This document shows, piece after piece, positions 20,301-26,784 of a DNA stretch of 64,000 nt; position 1 is the stretch's first letter; every line of letters begins with the position of its first letter. Source of the DNA: Croceitalea sp947503285 (GTDB lineage Bacteria > Bacteroidota > Bacteroidia > Flavobacteriales > Flavobacteriaceae); assembly GCF_036985505.1 (NCBI RefSeq), contig NZ_BTGQ01000006.1:186001-250000 (forward strand), read 5' to 3'. The notes beneath the pieces are model-generated. The model was not told where the DNA came from. It saw only the letters and a list, made by a program, of their open reading frames with translations, and ran no database searches. A program made the position numbers and the translations under genes.

Positions 20301-20629
20301 CTGGAGAAAATGCACATATTGACCCTTTATCAAATTTACCTGCTTCGAAAAAAGGCATTGTGAAGGTGGTTGCACACACTCATAATGTTGACCCTAGTAA
20401 ACATGATACAGAGGAAACCACATATTCTGCTGGAGAAAAACCAAGCCCCGCGGATTATGAGACGGCGGCGAAAACTCCTCATTCAATTAATGTAGTTTTA
20501 AATACTAGGAAGGACAAAGTGTTTATTATTAAGGCAAATAGTAGCCGAAACAGGAAAGGTGAAACAAAGATTGTAAATAAGAAGTTCGTAAAACTAAAAA
20601 GTAGTGTTTACTTCAAACAAAAATATTAA
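14318..20629 (+). CDS. Giant secreted RHS/YD-repeat polymorphic-toxin-like protein with DUF6443
   Basis: About 2103 residues from the ATG at 14318 (the open frame begins at 14270; ATG 14327 also fits). Order: signal peptide ending QIAFAQ; Asp-rich MopE/TSP3-like motifs at about 45-155 (DADDDGYGDP, DSDGDGYGDP, EICDGLDNDCDGLIDE); several Ig-like modules marked by WYWQ and CWS (about 160-840); another Asp-rich segment (DFDGDGLGDP); DUF6443 (about 895-1035); YD repeats (about 1060-1830); RHS core (NEELGLDWYDFGARNYD, LGRWMNIDPLAEQ, PYNYAFNNPIFFIDPDG) at about 1825-1890; then a unique C-terminus of some 210 residues with AHTHN at about 2018 and SPAD at about 2043, possibly a JAMM/DUF4329-like metal site. 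RHS cores cage and auto-release such tails. The tail is visibly more AT-rich than the core. Confidence 0.85.
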   Translation: MNIMKNIYPTILFLFFAQIAFAQFGGGGGQPTCEQEGFPPGSVRWFRDADDDGYGDPNVTTCSASQPFGYVSDSSDCDDTDDNLPSSDHWVDSDGDGYGDPNQKIPFLLCTVPNGYATNGDDCNDTEGVGATVYPGAPEICDGLDNDCDGLIDENTVATPTPVTVTPSGCGQVTLSHNGPSSWYWQTISTGVSQTDNDNPKVVTSGSKLYLRAKSGNCWSNPREVTFSTVQPSLNEPDIIGTTERCGNGSISVRGGYLDQNGRVADSFRWYSATGVFIGETQPSAYQSFNLSQTSTNYQLEAIIDGCISPKKNFTLTVNPLPSTPTISVNQSCDVTNVSMLNPPAPNSTIKWYWQTGANDVSTNDADLSKNFTSPGTVYLRSYNESTGCWGASGQETFSIMATPAVPLIQDISINQGCTSTTLAYNTADVPANTDWYWQSTADDVNTNGNAGLNSIELFSSGTYFIRAKSGNCWSAALPITYNLGSDGILAPQIPSQENQGSCGPGTFNYTPAYITQTGQTGPSHYVWYDANDVQIDEVAVGTPFTRTLSTTTIFKVAAKINGCTGPKTLVTATVYSVPSDLTLGSAIGQITENCNQTVITRNAPPNGFNWFWQTTSNGEDDSPQAEEPTLEFTTYENLFLRPRNEATGCWGNALEVPYTVKQSPAVPNTTIQVNQSCNSVTLTRDSNPPNGTTWYWQSEAFGEEMSGDLDNASIELFSGTEYFLRAFSNGCWSATSLRKSYTTGSNTVVPPTVTEVAICGPGDIVLMPEYNGPVLSGVDPDVTYNFYTEDGTFISTVPFGGSFADSITETTIYQVGTMGNACESSRTLVTATVNIPDTIYYLDFDGDGLGDPFSPSALECAAPENYVDNNLDNCPNFNDPTNACPDAIDTNATHNPDNYIYTRTYQVGRDSALSNFFVPSNEVIQEIAYFDGLGRPRQQIAIDQTPDKNDLVTHIGFDGFNRTHRQWLPYEEATDELASYRFDAKSETDSWYLQEYAEDLNPSAPNPFSQTYFEPSPLNRVLKQGAPGQTWLVNPSGADNTIAFDYQSNSATEVKKYYVTTDNSADTNTFVPSLAEDGFYGAAELTKTVTYDENHSGTDKDHSTEEFVDKQGRVLLERTYDNEVAHDTYYVYDDYGNLTYVLPPLVDTSDGVSANELAALCYQYTYDHRNRIVVKQLPGKEKEYIVYNKLDLPIMTQDANQRVNNEWLFTKYDAFGRVAYTGKATVANDISRTDVQQEVDGLTTAPWVGRTGQNNFGSADVSYNDGAYPTLLSTVAQLTEILTITYYDDYGFDRGNEPNPPSKVFDEDLDERVKGMATGSKVKVLGTNAWTTTVNRYNYQGHLIYTYSENGYLGSVDLITTKIDFVGRPLIVRSAHNLGITNVVTLDNFTYDHVGRLLTQTQCIGDSALGNTCPTTGGSGTTVEANLSLSGTITTDQVATMSITAEDTATISGTVTLRIDPNANNGNSAGQELIVSNSYDELGQLQRKKVGGDATGNGLQTVDYKYNIRGWLKSINDVDNLNADPSKKDLFAFNIGYDQGANPLYNGNISQTQWRTDNDDSSLKSYGYTYDALNRITSATDNMGRFGLSGVQYDKNGNITDLSRQGHLQAMPDWGNNAHFGTMDDLNYQYFSGTNRLRRVTDAVTANATSGMGEFVDRNPEGDDYGYDDNGNMTSDANKGITSITYNHLNLPTTITIANEQGNGTISYIYDATGVKLKKVMGLNQTIYAGNYIYTLESNAETLQFFNHPEGYISTENGGYGYVYQYTDHLGNVRLTYADSNNDGSIDPSTEIISEKNYYPFGLEHKGYNSAISPNVNGIADEWRYNGKELNEELGLDWYDFGARNYDASLGRWMNIDPLAEQMRRHSPYNYAFNNPIFFIDPDGMSPYVNDGIYIDKDGNKVGEDSKGASDGKVYVVQGSSKRKVQKATDNGKTIERNELDESFELPANDVKKEHATMVAKAKSDNDREFSSTNIEQKDGTTYNHNVTGEEYVPGENAHIDPLSNLPASKKGIVKVVAHTHNVDPSKHDTEETTYSAGEKPSPADYETAAKTPHSINVVLNTRKDKVFIIKANSSRNRKGETKIVNKKFVKLKSSVYFKQKY

Positions 20630-20638
20630 TTAGCAAAT

Positions 20639-21475
20639 ATGAAATTATATTGTTCCCAGACTATAATAACTGCTTCATGTTGGATATTTATGCTGACCAA
20701 TTCGTTTTTGTTTGGTCAAAATCAATTGAATTTAGACTATCATCAATCAATCAACAATAAAATTGATTTCGATTATGACACTAAAAGCTATTACATAGAT
20801 GACATTCTGTCTAACAAGATAGAGCCAAAAGAAGTTTATAAGATTGTAATTACCAATAAACAGGAGATGAGCTATTTCTTAAAAAATATTCATCAATTCT
20901 CGAATTTACTCAAATTACATATATATAAGACAAAACTTTTAGAATTTGATTTTCTAAATTCTCTGAAAAACTTAAGAGTTTTATCCCTCTCACATATTAG
21001 AAAAATAGATTACGATGGGTTGGTGGATGAATTGAACAAGATTTCCAACATCAAACATTTAATCATCTCTAGTAAATCTTTACGAAGACTTCCCAAGAAA
21101 ATTAATAAATTAAATTACCTTAAATCCTTGGGCATCAAAAATTCGAAAATCAAACATGCTGATTTTTCAATATCCTTATACTACCTTGAACTAACTTCCA
21201 ATCGGAAAATTGATTTTTCATCTATTAACATTGAAAATACAGAAGTAGTTTATTTAAAAAATAATGGGATTAAAGATTTTCCTAAAAACTTGGGAAGTTC
21301 AAAAACTTTAAGAAGTTTGATAATTAGTCAGCCTGAAAAGTTTAATTTCGACTGTTTCATTAAAGGTTTTATTAATTTGGAGATTCTAGATATTTTCAGT
21401 ACTCCTGTCTTGGGAATTAAAAATTCTTGTTTTATTGAAAATAAGAATATTGAAATTGTACAGCAAGAGCGATAA
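20639..21475 (+). CDS. Secreted leucine-rich-repeat protein, candidate immunity protein
   Basis: 278 residues: signal peptide (about 1-27, ending NSFLFGQ), then degenerate leucine-rich repeats of about 22 residues: LLKLHIYKTKLLEFDFLNSL, LRVLSLSHIRKIDYDGL, IKHLIISSKSLRRLPKKINK, LKSLGIKNSKIKHADFS, LYYLELTSNRKIDFSSIN, TEVVYLKNNGIKDFPKNLG, LRSLIISQ. It starts 9 bp after the RHS toxin-like gene, where cognate immunity genes normally sit, and is very AT-rich (11 G+C in the 60 bases 20881-20940). LRR proteins are known among predicted immunity families, and a periplasmic or surface location would fit a toxin arriving from outside. It could instead be an orphan LRR protein carried by chance. Confidence 0.6.
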   Translation: MKLYCSQTIITASCWIFMLTNSFLFGQNQLNLDYHQSINNKIDFDYDTKSYYIDDILSNKIEPKEVYKIVITNKQEMSYFLKNIHQFSNLLKLHIYKTKLLEFDFLNSLKNLRVLSLSHIRKIDYDGLVDELNKISNIKHLIISSKSLRRLPKKINKLNYLKSLGIKNSKIKHADFSISLYYLELTSNRKIDFSSINIENTEVVYLKNNGIKDFPKNLGSSKTLRSLIISQPEKFNFDCFIKGFINLEILDIFSTPVLGIKNSCFIENKNIEIVQQER

Positions 21476-21777
21476 GGTAAGGTGGTAAAATAGTTGACGC
21501 ACTTGTTTGGTAATACAACATGTCGAAAATCATTTTTTTTTTGAGAACATACCGATTGTTGGTCCCCCCCGCTAGCGCCCGTCTATGATGGGTGACATAC
21601 CGAGTAAGTAATACCAGAGATAGGAACTATGGCTTTGATGTCATGGTCTTTTTATGAACGGTATAAGATGCGGCTTAGCCCCGCAACCGCGAGTTTGCAA
21701 CTCGTGGCCAGCATGGGCAGATAGGTAAGAACTTAGAGAAGCCATAGCTTAGATCTTGTGCTTTTGTATTTTTGACT
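21476..21777. other. Non-coding, structured region upstream of the RAYT gene
   Basis: No coding frame. It contains an outer inverted repeat CTATGGCTT (21627-21635) / AAGCCATAG (21739-21747) that encloses a smaller perfect palindrome inside the REP-like element at 21678-21709. Nothing resembling a promoter for the LRR gene or an rRNA/tRNA was found. Confidence 0.5.
21678..21709 (+). repeat. REP-like palindromic element, copy 1
   Basis: Centre CGAGTT-TGC-AACTCG is a perfect hairpin. The 32-base unit, read on the minus strand, resembles the unit at 22359-22390 read on the plus strand (both GGCCAC..., TGCAAACT, GCGGT-GCGG). The two lie on opposite sides of a RAYT gene, the arrangement expected of REP sequences mobilised by their own transposase. 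Confidence 0.6.
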
Positions 21778-22357
21778 ATGAGCAGAAATTACAGGTTTCA
21801 TAACAAAGTAGGAGCTTATTTTGTTTTTTTCGCAACGGTATATTGGATAGAGGTTTTTACAAGACAAGTATATTTGGGTATCCTTGAAGAAAGTCTGAAC
21901 TATTGTAGAAAAGAAAAAAGGTATGGAAGTCTACGCCTATTGTTTTATGCCAAGCCATATCCATTTTATATTTCGGTCAGCCAATGAAGACCCGTCGGGA
22001 GTTTTGCGCGATTTTAAAAAATACACTTCAAAGAAAATCTTGAAGACGATTCAAAACAATCAACAGGAGAGCAGGAAGGAATGGTTAATGTGGATGTTCG
22101 AAAAAGCCGGTAAAAAGAAAGGCAATGTTTCAAAGTATCAATTTTGGCAACATCATAACAAACCTATCGAACTGTGGAGTGCAAAGGTCATAAGACAAAA
22201 AATGGATTATATCCATAATAATCCAGTAGAATCCGGTTTTGTTACCGAACCAACACAATGGAAATATAGCAGTGCCAAGAACGTTGCCGAAGATCATACG
22301 GTTTTGGAAATAGATGATATTGGTTTTTTGAGTTGGCTATCTGTTCATTTACTGTAG
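21778..22357 (+). pseudogene. REP-associated tyrosine transposase (RAYT, Y1_Tnp), frameshifted
   Basis: IS200/IS605-like single-strand transposase of the RAYT type, used to move REP elements. The first frame (ATG 21778) reads MSRNYRFHNKVGAYFVFFAT ... ESLNYCRKEK and the second continues at GMEVYAYCFMPSHIHFIFRS. The HUH motif HIH and a candidate Tyr nucleophile in DFKKYTSKK are present, and the tail WQHHNKPIELWSAKVI ... DYIHNNPVESGF is typical. The frames meet at a run of six A (21914-21919); removing one A restores a single protein of about 193 residues. An ATG at 21923 starts the second frame but would give a fragment without the N-terminus. Loss of function, a sequencing error, or slippage on the A-run could each explain it. 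Confidence 0.8.
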
Positions 22358-22358
22358 T

Positions 22359-22390
22359 GGCCACCAGATGCAAACTGGCGGTAGCGGGTG
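22359..22390 (-). repeat. REP-like palindromic element, copy 2 (inverted)
   Basis: GGCCACCAGATGCAAACT followed by GGCGGTAGCGGGTG, the inverted relative of the unit at 21678-21709, starting one base after the RAYT stop codon. The arms CCAG-ATGCAAA-CTGG also pair on themselves. Confidence 0.55.
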
Positions 22391-22577
22391 AAAAGTTAAA
22401 CCAAACGTTAGCAGAACATTTGAACTGCCATAGGTCTCCCTAGAAATCAAGGCTAATGAACACCCAATTACGTTTTAGTATTCGCATGTCGATTATTTCT
22501 ATAATTTCACCACAAGACCTTTGGTTTTCTACGAATTACCGTTATTTTAGTGTAAGCTTTTACATACTTTACCAACC

Positions 22578-25500
22578 TTGAATTTACGCCTACTCACATT
22601 TTTTTTAGCCACCTTTTGGTACTGTTCGGTCCATGCCCAATTAGAGGCCTCTATTTGGTATTTTGGTGAAAATGCCGGTCTTGATTTTCGCTCTGGCACC
22701 CCGATACCCCTATTAGACGGCCAAATAGCTACCCGTGAGGGTTGTAGTGTTATTTCCGATGCTACCGGAAACTTGCTTTTTTATTCTGACGGTCTCACCG
22801 TATGGAACCGAAACCATCAGGTAATGGCCAATGGCACCGGCCTTGCGGGGCACCCCTCATCGACCAATGCCGGAATCATCGTGCCCTCACCAGGTATGGC
22901 GAACATCTATTACATCTTTACCTCGGGAGCTTTTGACAATTTTAATCTTGGGGTGCATTATTCCGTTATTGACCTGTCACTCGATGGTGGGTTTGGTGAG
23001 GTCGTTACCAAGAATATTCCGTTATTGATTCCGGCAACCGAAAAGTTGACCGCGGTAAAACATGCCAATGGAACTGATATATGGGTCGTCACCCATGATC
23101 TATCGGGATCATTTTATGCATACCGGGTTACAGCGACCGGGGTTATCACCACCCCTGTCTTGAGTACGGTAGGGGTTGACCTTTCAACGTTTGCCGATAT
23201 AGATGGCCGTGTATCGGGTCAGTTAAAGTTTTCACCCGATGGTACAAAAGCGGTAGTGGTACATTCAAGGGTTTCTGCAGAACTTTTGGATTTTGATGCC
23301 TCGACAGGGCAATTTAGTAATGCGCGACATTTGGTTGATGACATCGGAGAATTTGGGGATGTGCTCTATGGTGCGGAATTTTCCCCATCTGGCAGGTTTG
23401 TCTATGTAAGCTATTTTGCAACGGCCATTTACCAGTTCGATACCCAGCTTGCAAACCCAATACCCTTAGAGTTGTATGCTTCAACCCCATTCGGCCCACA
23501 ACAATATGCAGCAATGCAATTGGCCATAGATGGAAAAATTTATATCGCCGACTTTTTTCAAAATTCCTTGAGTATCATTCAAAACCCAAATTTATTAGGT
23601 GCAGCTAGTAATTTGCAGTTCAATGTGATCGATTTGGGCGGGCGTTTCAGCAATGTAGGCCTACCCCCCTTTATCCAATCTTTTTTCTTTGTTGGCGATA
23701 TTCAGGCACAAAACCTTTGTTTTGGGGATAGCACGGCATTTTCAATCAATACTTCAGAGGCCATTACCTCCATTAATTGGGATTTTGGCGATGGCACTAC
23801 ATCAACATTGGAAAACCCAACACATATTTATACGGCACCGGGCACCTATACGGTCAGTGTGGTGGTGTCCACAGCATCAGAAACCAAAACGGAAACCAGT
23901 CAGGTCACTATTTTCGAGATACCCACGGCAAATACCCCTGGGGACATATTGGGCTGTACCTCATACGGCAGTTACAATCTAGACCTGACTTCTTTTGACC
24001 CAACGGTATTGGGCACACAAGACCCCGATACGTTCACGGTATCCTATTTCTTGACCCAGGCCGATGCCGATGCGAACAGTAATCCCATTGGCCCCGTCCA
24101 TTCTTTTGATTATGGTACCACCACCGTATTTGTTCGGGTCTCCAATACAAACAACAGCCTATGCTACGACACCACCCAATTCGATGTGGTGGCCCGCCAG
24201 GCCCCTTTAGTGGACGTTGTTACCGATTGGAGCGTATGTGATGATGATCTCGATGGGCGGTTTATCTTTGACCTGACCCTAAAAGATGCGGAGATATTCA
24301 ATGGACAGGACGAGACCTTGTTCGACATCCTATATTTTGCTACCCAAGCGGATGCCGATGCCGGCACCGACCCCCTGCCCATTCCCTATACCAATACACT
24401 GCCCCTAGAGGAAGTGTTCTTTCGATTTCAGAACAGTACCTATACCTCTTGTTTTAGAACGGGCAGCTTTAATATTGAGGTCCTGGAAGGGGTCACGGCC
24501 AATACCCCCACCGATCTGTCGGTCTGTGACGACGATAACGACGGACAGGCCAGTTTTGATTTGGGCGCTACCCTACCGGAAATCATCGGGGCCCAAAATG
24601 CGGGCGATCTGGTCATCAGCTATCACGGTTCACAAGCTGATGCCGATGCGAATACCGACCCGTTGCCCACTGAGTATTCCAGTACCGCCTATCAGACCAC
24701 GATTTACGTTCGGGTCGCCAATGCCTCCGATACTTCCTGTTTTGATACCACCTCGTTCGACCTGACCGTTTTCGATACCCCCATGGCACAGACCGTTGCC
24801 GATTGGCAGGTCTGTGGTGACAATAATGATGGAACATACGGCTTTGATCTTAACGAAAAGGCCAATGAGATCTTGGCCATGGCCAGTGGGGCCAATGTTT
24901 TCTTTTACGAATCTCAGGTGGATGCCGAAATGGCACAAGACCCCATCGCAGGTACTTTTCAGAATACCGGCAACCCCCAGACCCTTTATTTTCGGTTGGA
25001 GAACACCTTGAACCCCCATTGTTTCGACGTAGGTAGCTTTCAGCTTGAGGTCTTCGATACCCCGACCGCTTTTCCACCCAGTGCCATTGTCATCTGTGAT
25101 GTGGACGGAACGGGAAGCTATGGCTTCGACCTCTCCCAAAAGGATACCGAGGTATTGAACGGGCAAGATCCCGATACCTACCAAGTGAGCTACCATGGTT
25201 CTGAACTGGATGCCCTCAACAATGAAAATGCCGTTTCAAAAACCGACTACCGAAACACCGGTTTGAACGAGACCATTTTTGTTCGGGTACAGCATTCACA
25301 ATTCGATATTTGTTACGATGTGTCGAGCTTTGACCTTATCATAAACCCATTGCCGCAATTGGATTTGGAGGAAACCTATGTGATCTGCCCCGATAGTCCG
25401 GACCTGGTCATCGACGGGGGTATTTTTGAAACTTATGAATGGCGTAATGCCGATAATGAGATCGTCGGTTCGCAACGAGAATTGGCCGTTTCGGAATTGG

Positions 25501-26048
25501 GGGTATACAGCCTTACGGTGACCCGAACGACCAACGAAGTGGTTTGTGAGAATACGGCAAGTTTCGAGGTGCTTTCCTCCGGTGCCCCCGAGAGCTTTAC
25601 GGTGGATGTCAGTGGTTTCTCCGATAGCATCACCTTGATCGTCGACGCCTTGGGTATCGGGGATTTTGAGTATTCCATTGATGGGACCGACTTTCAGTCA
25701 TCGAACAGCTTTGAGGTCTTGCCGGGTACCTACACCGTCTTTGTTCGTGACCCTTTGGAATGCCGCGTTCTTGAACAAGAGGTCATGGCCATAGGGTTTC
25801 AAAAATTCTTTACTCCCAACGGCGATGATAGGAACGAACATTGGAACATTATCGGGGCCGGGAACATGCCTAATGCCCTTGTCGCCATTTATGACCGTTA
25901 TGGCAAATTGCTACGGCAACTGTCACCAAGCGATACCGGCTGGGACGGCACCTTTCAGGGAAGCCCCATGCCCTCGGCGGATTACTGGTTCAGGTTCGAT
26001 ACCGGTAATGGACAACAAATGACAGGGCATTTTACCTTGAAACGATGA
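22578..26048 (+). CDS. T9SS type B exported protein with PKD domain and five tandem repeats
   Basis: 1156 residues from a TTG start that gives a signal peptide (to CSVHAQ). An N-terminal beta-propeller-like region (about 20-370: SIWYFGENAGLDF, FSPDGTKAVVVHS, FSPSGRFVYVSYF) is followed by a PKD domain at about 375-445 (SINWDFGDGTTSTLENPTHI), five tandem repeats of about 95 residues (about 446-925) and a C-terminal gliding-motility-associated domain from about 1075 (FFTPNGDDRNEHWNIIG, IYDRYGKLL, WDGTFQGSPMPSADYW), the type B sorting signal of the type IX secretion system. It should be exported and attached to, or released from, the cell surface, perhaps as an adhesin. No operon partner is evident. 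Confidence 0.88.
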   Translation: MNLRLLTFFLATFWYCSVHAQLEASIWYFGENAGLDFRSGTPIPLLDGQIATREGCSVISDATGNLLFYSDGLTVWNRNHQVMANGTGLAGHPSSTNAGIIVPSPGMANIYYIFTSGAFDNFNLGVHYSVIDLSLDGGFGEVVTKNIPLLIPATEKLTAVKHANGTDIWVVTHDLSGSFYAYRVTATGVITTPVLSTVGVDLSTFADIDGRVSGQLKFSPDGTKAVVVHSRVSAELLDFDASTGQFSNARHLVDDIGEFGDVLYGAEFSPSGRFVYVSYFATAIYQFDTQLANPIPLELYASTPFGPQQYAAMQLAIDGKIYIADFFQNSLSIIQNPNLLGAASNLQFNVIDLGGRFSNVGLPPFIQSFFFVGDIQAQNLCFGDSTAFSINTSEAITSINWDFGDGTTSTLENPTHIYTAPGTYTVSVVVSTASETKTETSQVTIFEIPTANTPGDILGCTSYGSYNLDLTSFDPTVLGTQDPDTFTVSYFLTQADADANSNPIGPVHSFDYGTTTVFVRVSNTNNSLCYDTTQFDVVARQAPLVDVVTDWSVCDDDLDGRFIFDLTLKDAEIFNGQDETLFDILYFATQADADAGTDPLPIPYTNTLPLEEVFFRFQNSTYTSCFRTGSFNIEVLEGVTANTPTDLSVCDDDNDGQASFDLGATLPEIIGAQNAGDLVISYHGSQADADANTDPLPTEYSSTAYQTTIYVRVANASDTSCFDTTSFDLTVFDTPMAQTVADWQVCGDNNDGTYGFDLNEKANEILAMASGANVFFYESQVDAEMAQDPIAGTFQNTGNPQTLYFRLENTLNPHCFDVGSFQLEVFDTPTAFPPSAIVICDVDGTGSYGFDLSQKDTEVLNGQDPDTYQVSYHGSELDALNNENAVSKTDYRNTGLNETIFVRVQHSQFDICYDVSSFDLIINPLPQLDLEETYVICPDSPDLVIDGGIFETYEWRNADNEIVGSQRELAVSELGVYSLTVTRTTNEVVCENTASFEVLSSGAPESFTVDVSGFSDSITLIVDALGIGDFEYSIDGTDFQSSNSFEVLPGTYTVFVRDPLECRVLEQEVMAIGFQKFFTPNGDDRNEHWNIIGAGNMPNALVAIYDRYGKLLRQLSPSDTGWDGTFQGSPMPSADYWFRFDTGNGQQMTGHFTLKR
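23913..25350 (+). repeat. Five tandem ~290-bp coding repeats
   Basis: Units begin near 23913, 24211, 24490, 24781 and 25066. Each encodes the pattern CDDDxDG...FDL...GQDP...SYHxSQADADxNxxPLP...NT...FVRVxN...CFDTxSFDL. The units have drifted in DNA sequence but keep the same protein pattern. Confidence 0.75.
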
Positions 26049-26264
26049 GACAGAATTACCTACATGTGAAAATGTAGCGTTATAATACTAATCTCCTTAA
26101 TCTTTTATTTAGCCTAGATAATCTAATCTTGGCACCTTTAGAATGCCATAACCAAGAACCTAATGGAACTTCAGTAGCCAAATTATAATTTTCAATTGTC
26201 AATCGATTTCACCTACTGCTGTAAACATTGACTTATTCATACGACCTAATCTAAAAATCTTTTC

Positions 26265-26759
26265 ATGCGCACCTCTTTTTTCATAGTCTTAAGTGTTTTT
26301 TTTAGTCTTAACGTTAATTCCCAAAACATGACCTCGGCAGACCTCATCGAAATCATCGAAAAACAAGCAGATACCGTTGATGTTAAAGGAAACTCCGTTC
26401 AGTTTGTATTCAAAGAGGCGATGCTCGTTTGTATTTTTGATGAAAATGCGAACCGCATGCGCATCATCTCCCCCATTGTAGCACTAGAAAAATTAGAGGA
26501 GGAACAGTTATTAAATTCATTGGTTGCCAATTTTCACTCTGCTTTGGATGTGAAATATGCGCTAAGCGATGAAATCGTTTGGTCCGTTTTTATCCATCCG
26601 CTCAAAGAGTTATCAGAAGGGCAACTAATCGATGCTATCAATCAGGTTCATACGGCTGCAATCACCTTTGGAAGCACTTATTCCAGTACCAATCTCATAT
26701 TTCCCGGTAATTCGCAAAAACCAAAAAACACCGAGGAGAAAATCTTGAAGAAATTTTAA
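26265..26759 (+). CDS. Small exported protein of unknown function
   Basis: 164 residues. Signal peptide at about 1-19 (MRTSFFIVLSVFFSLNVNSQ). The rest is alpha/beta with the order helix, strand (VQFVFKEAMLVCIFDENAN), helix (ALEKLEEEQLLNSLVANF), strand (VKYALSDEIVWSVFIHPL), helix (EGQLIDAINQVHTAAITFG), which is compatible with a YbjN/CesT-type fold; that is only a shape comparison. A Ser/Thr-Asn linker leads to a basic tail. It stands alone, convergent with the acyltransferase gene 14 bp away. No function is proposed. Confidence 0.6.
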   Translation: MRTSFFIVLSVFFSLNVNSQNMTSADLIEIIEKQADTVDVKGNSVQFVFKEAMLVCIFDENANRMRIISPIVALEKLEEEQLLNSLVANFHSALDVKYALSDEIVWSVFIHPLKELSEGQLIDAINQVHTAAITFGSTYSSTNLIFPGNSQKPKNTEEKILKKF

Positions 26760-26767
26760 TTTGAACC

Positions 26768-26784
26768 TTGGGGTCAATCCCCAA
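26768..26784. terminator. Small hairpin between convergent genes
   Basis: TTGGGG-TCAAT-CCCCAA, six base pairs, between the small exported gene and the 3' end of the acyltransferase gene; on the plus strand it is followed by AA, not T, so termination is uncertain. Confidence 0.3.

Noticed and set aside
21660..21735. Cobalamin-riboswitch-like sequence (AGCCCCGCAACCGC ... GGCCAG ... GGGCAG)
   Set aside because: The resemblance is short, the expected upstream and downstream blocks are absent, no cobalamin or cobalt gene follows, and the palindromic unit recurs inverted on the other side of the RAYT gene, which fits a REP element better.
24630..25196. Minus-strand open frame of 188 codons under the T9SS repeat region
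   Set aside because: Antisense of low-complexity repeats; repeats force it open. No start context or family motif.
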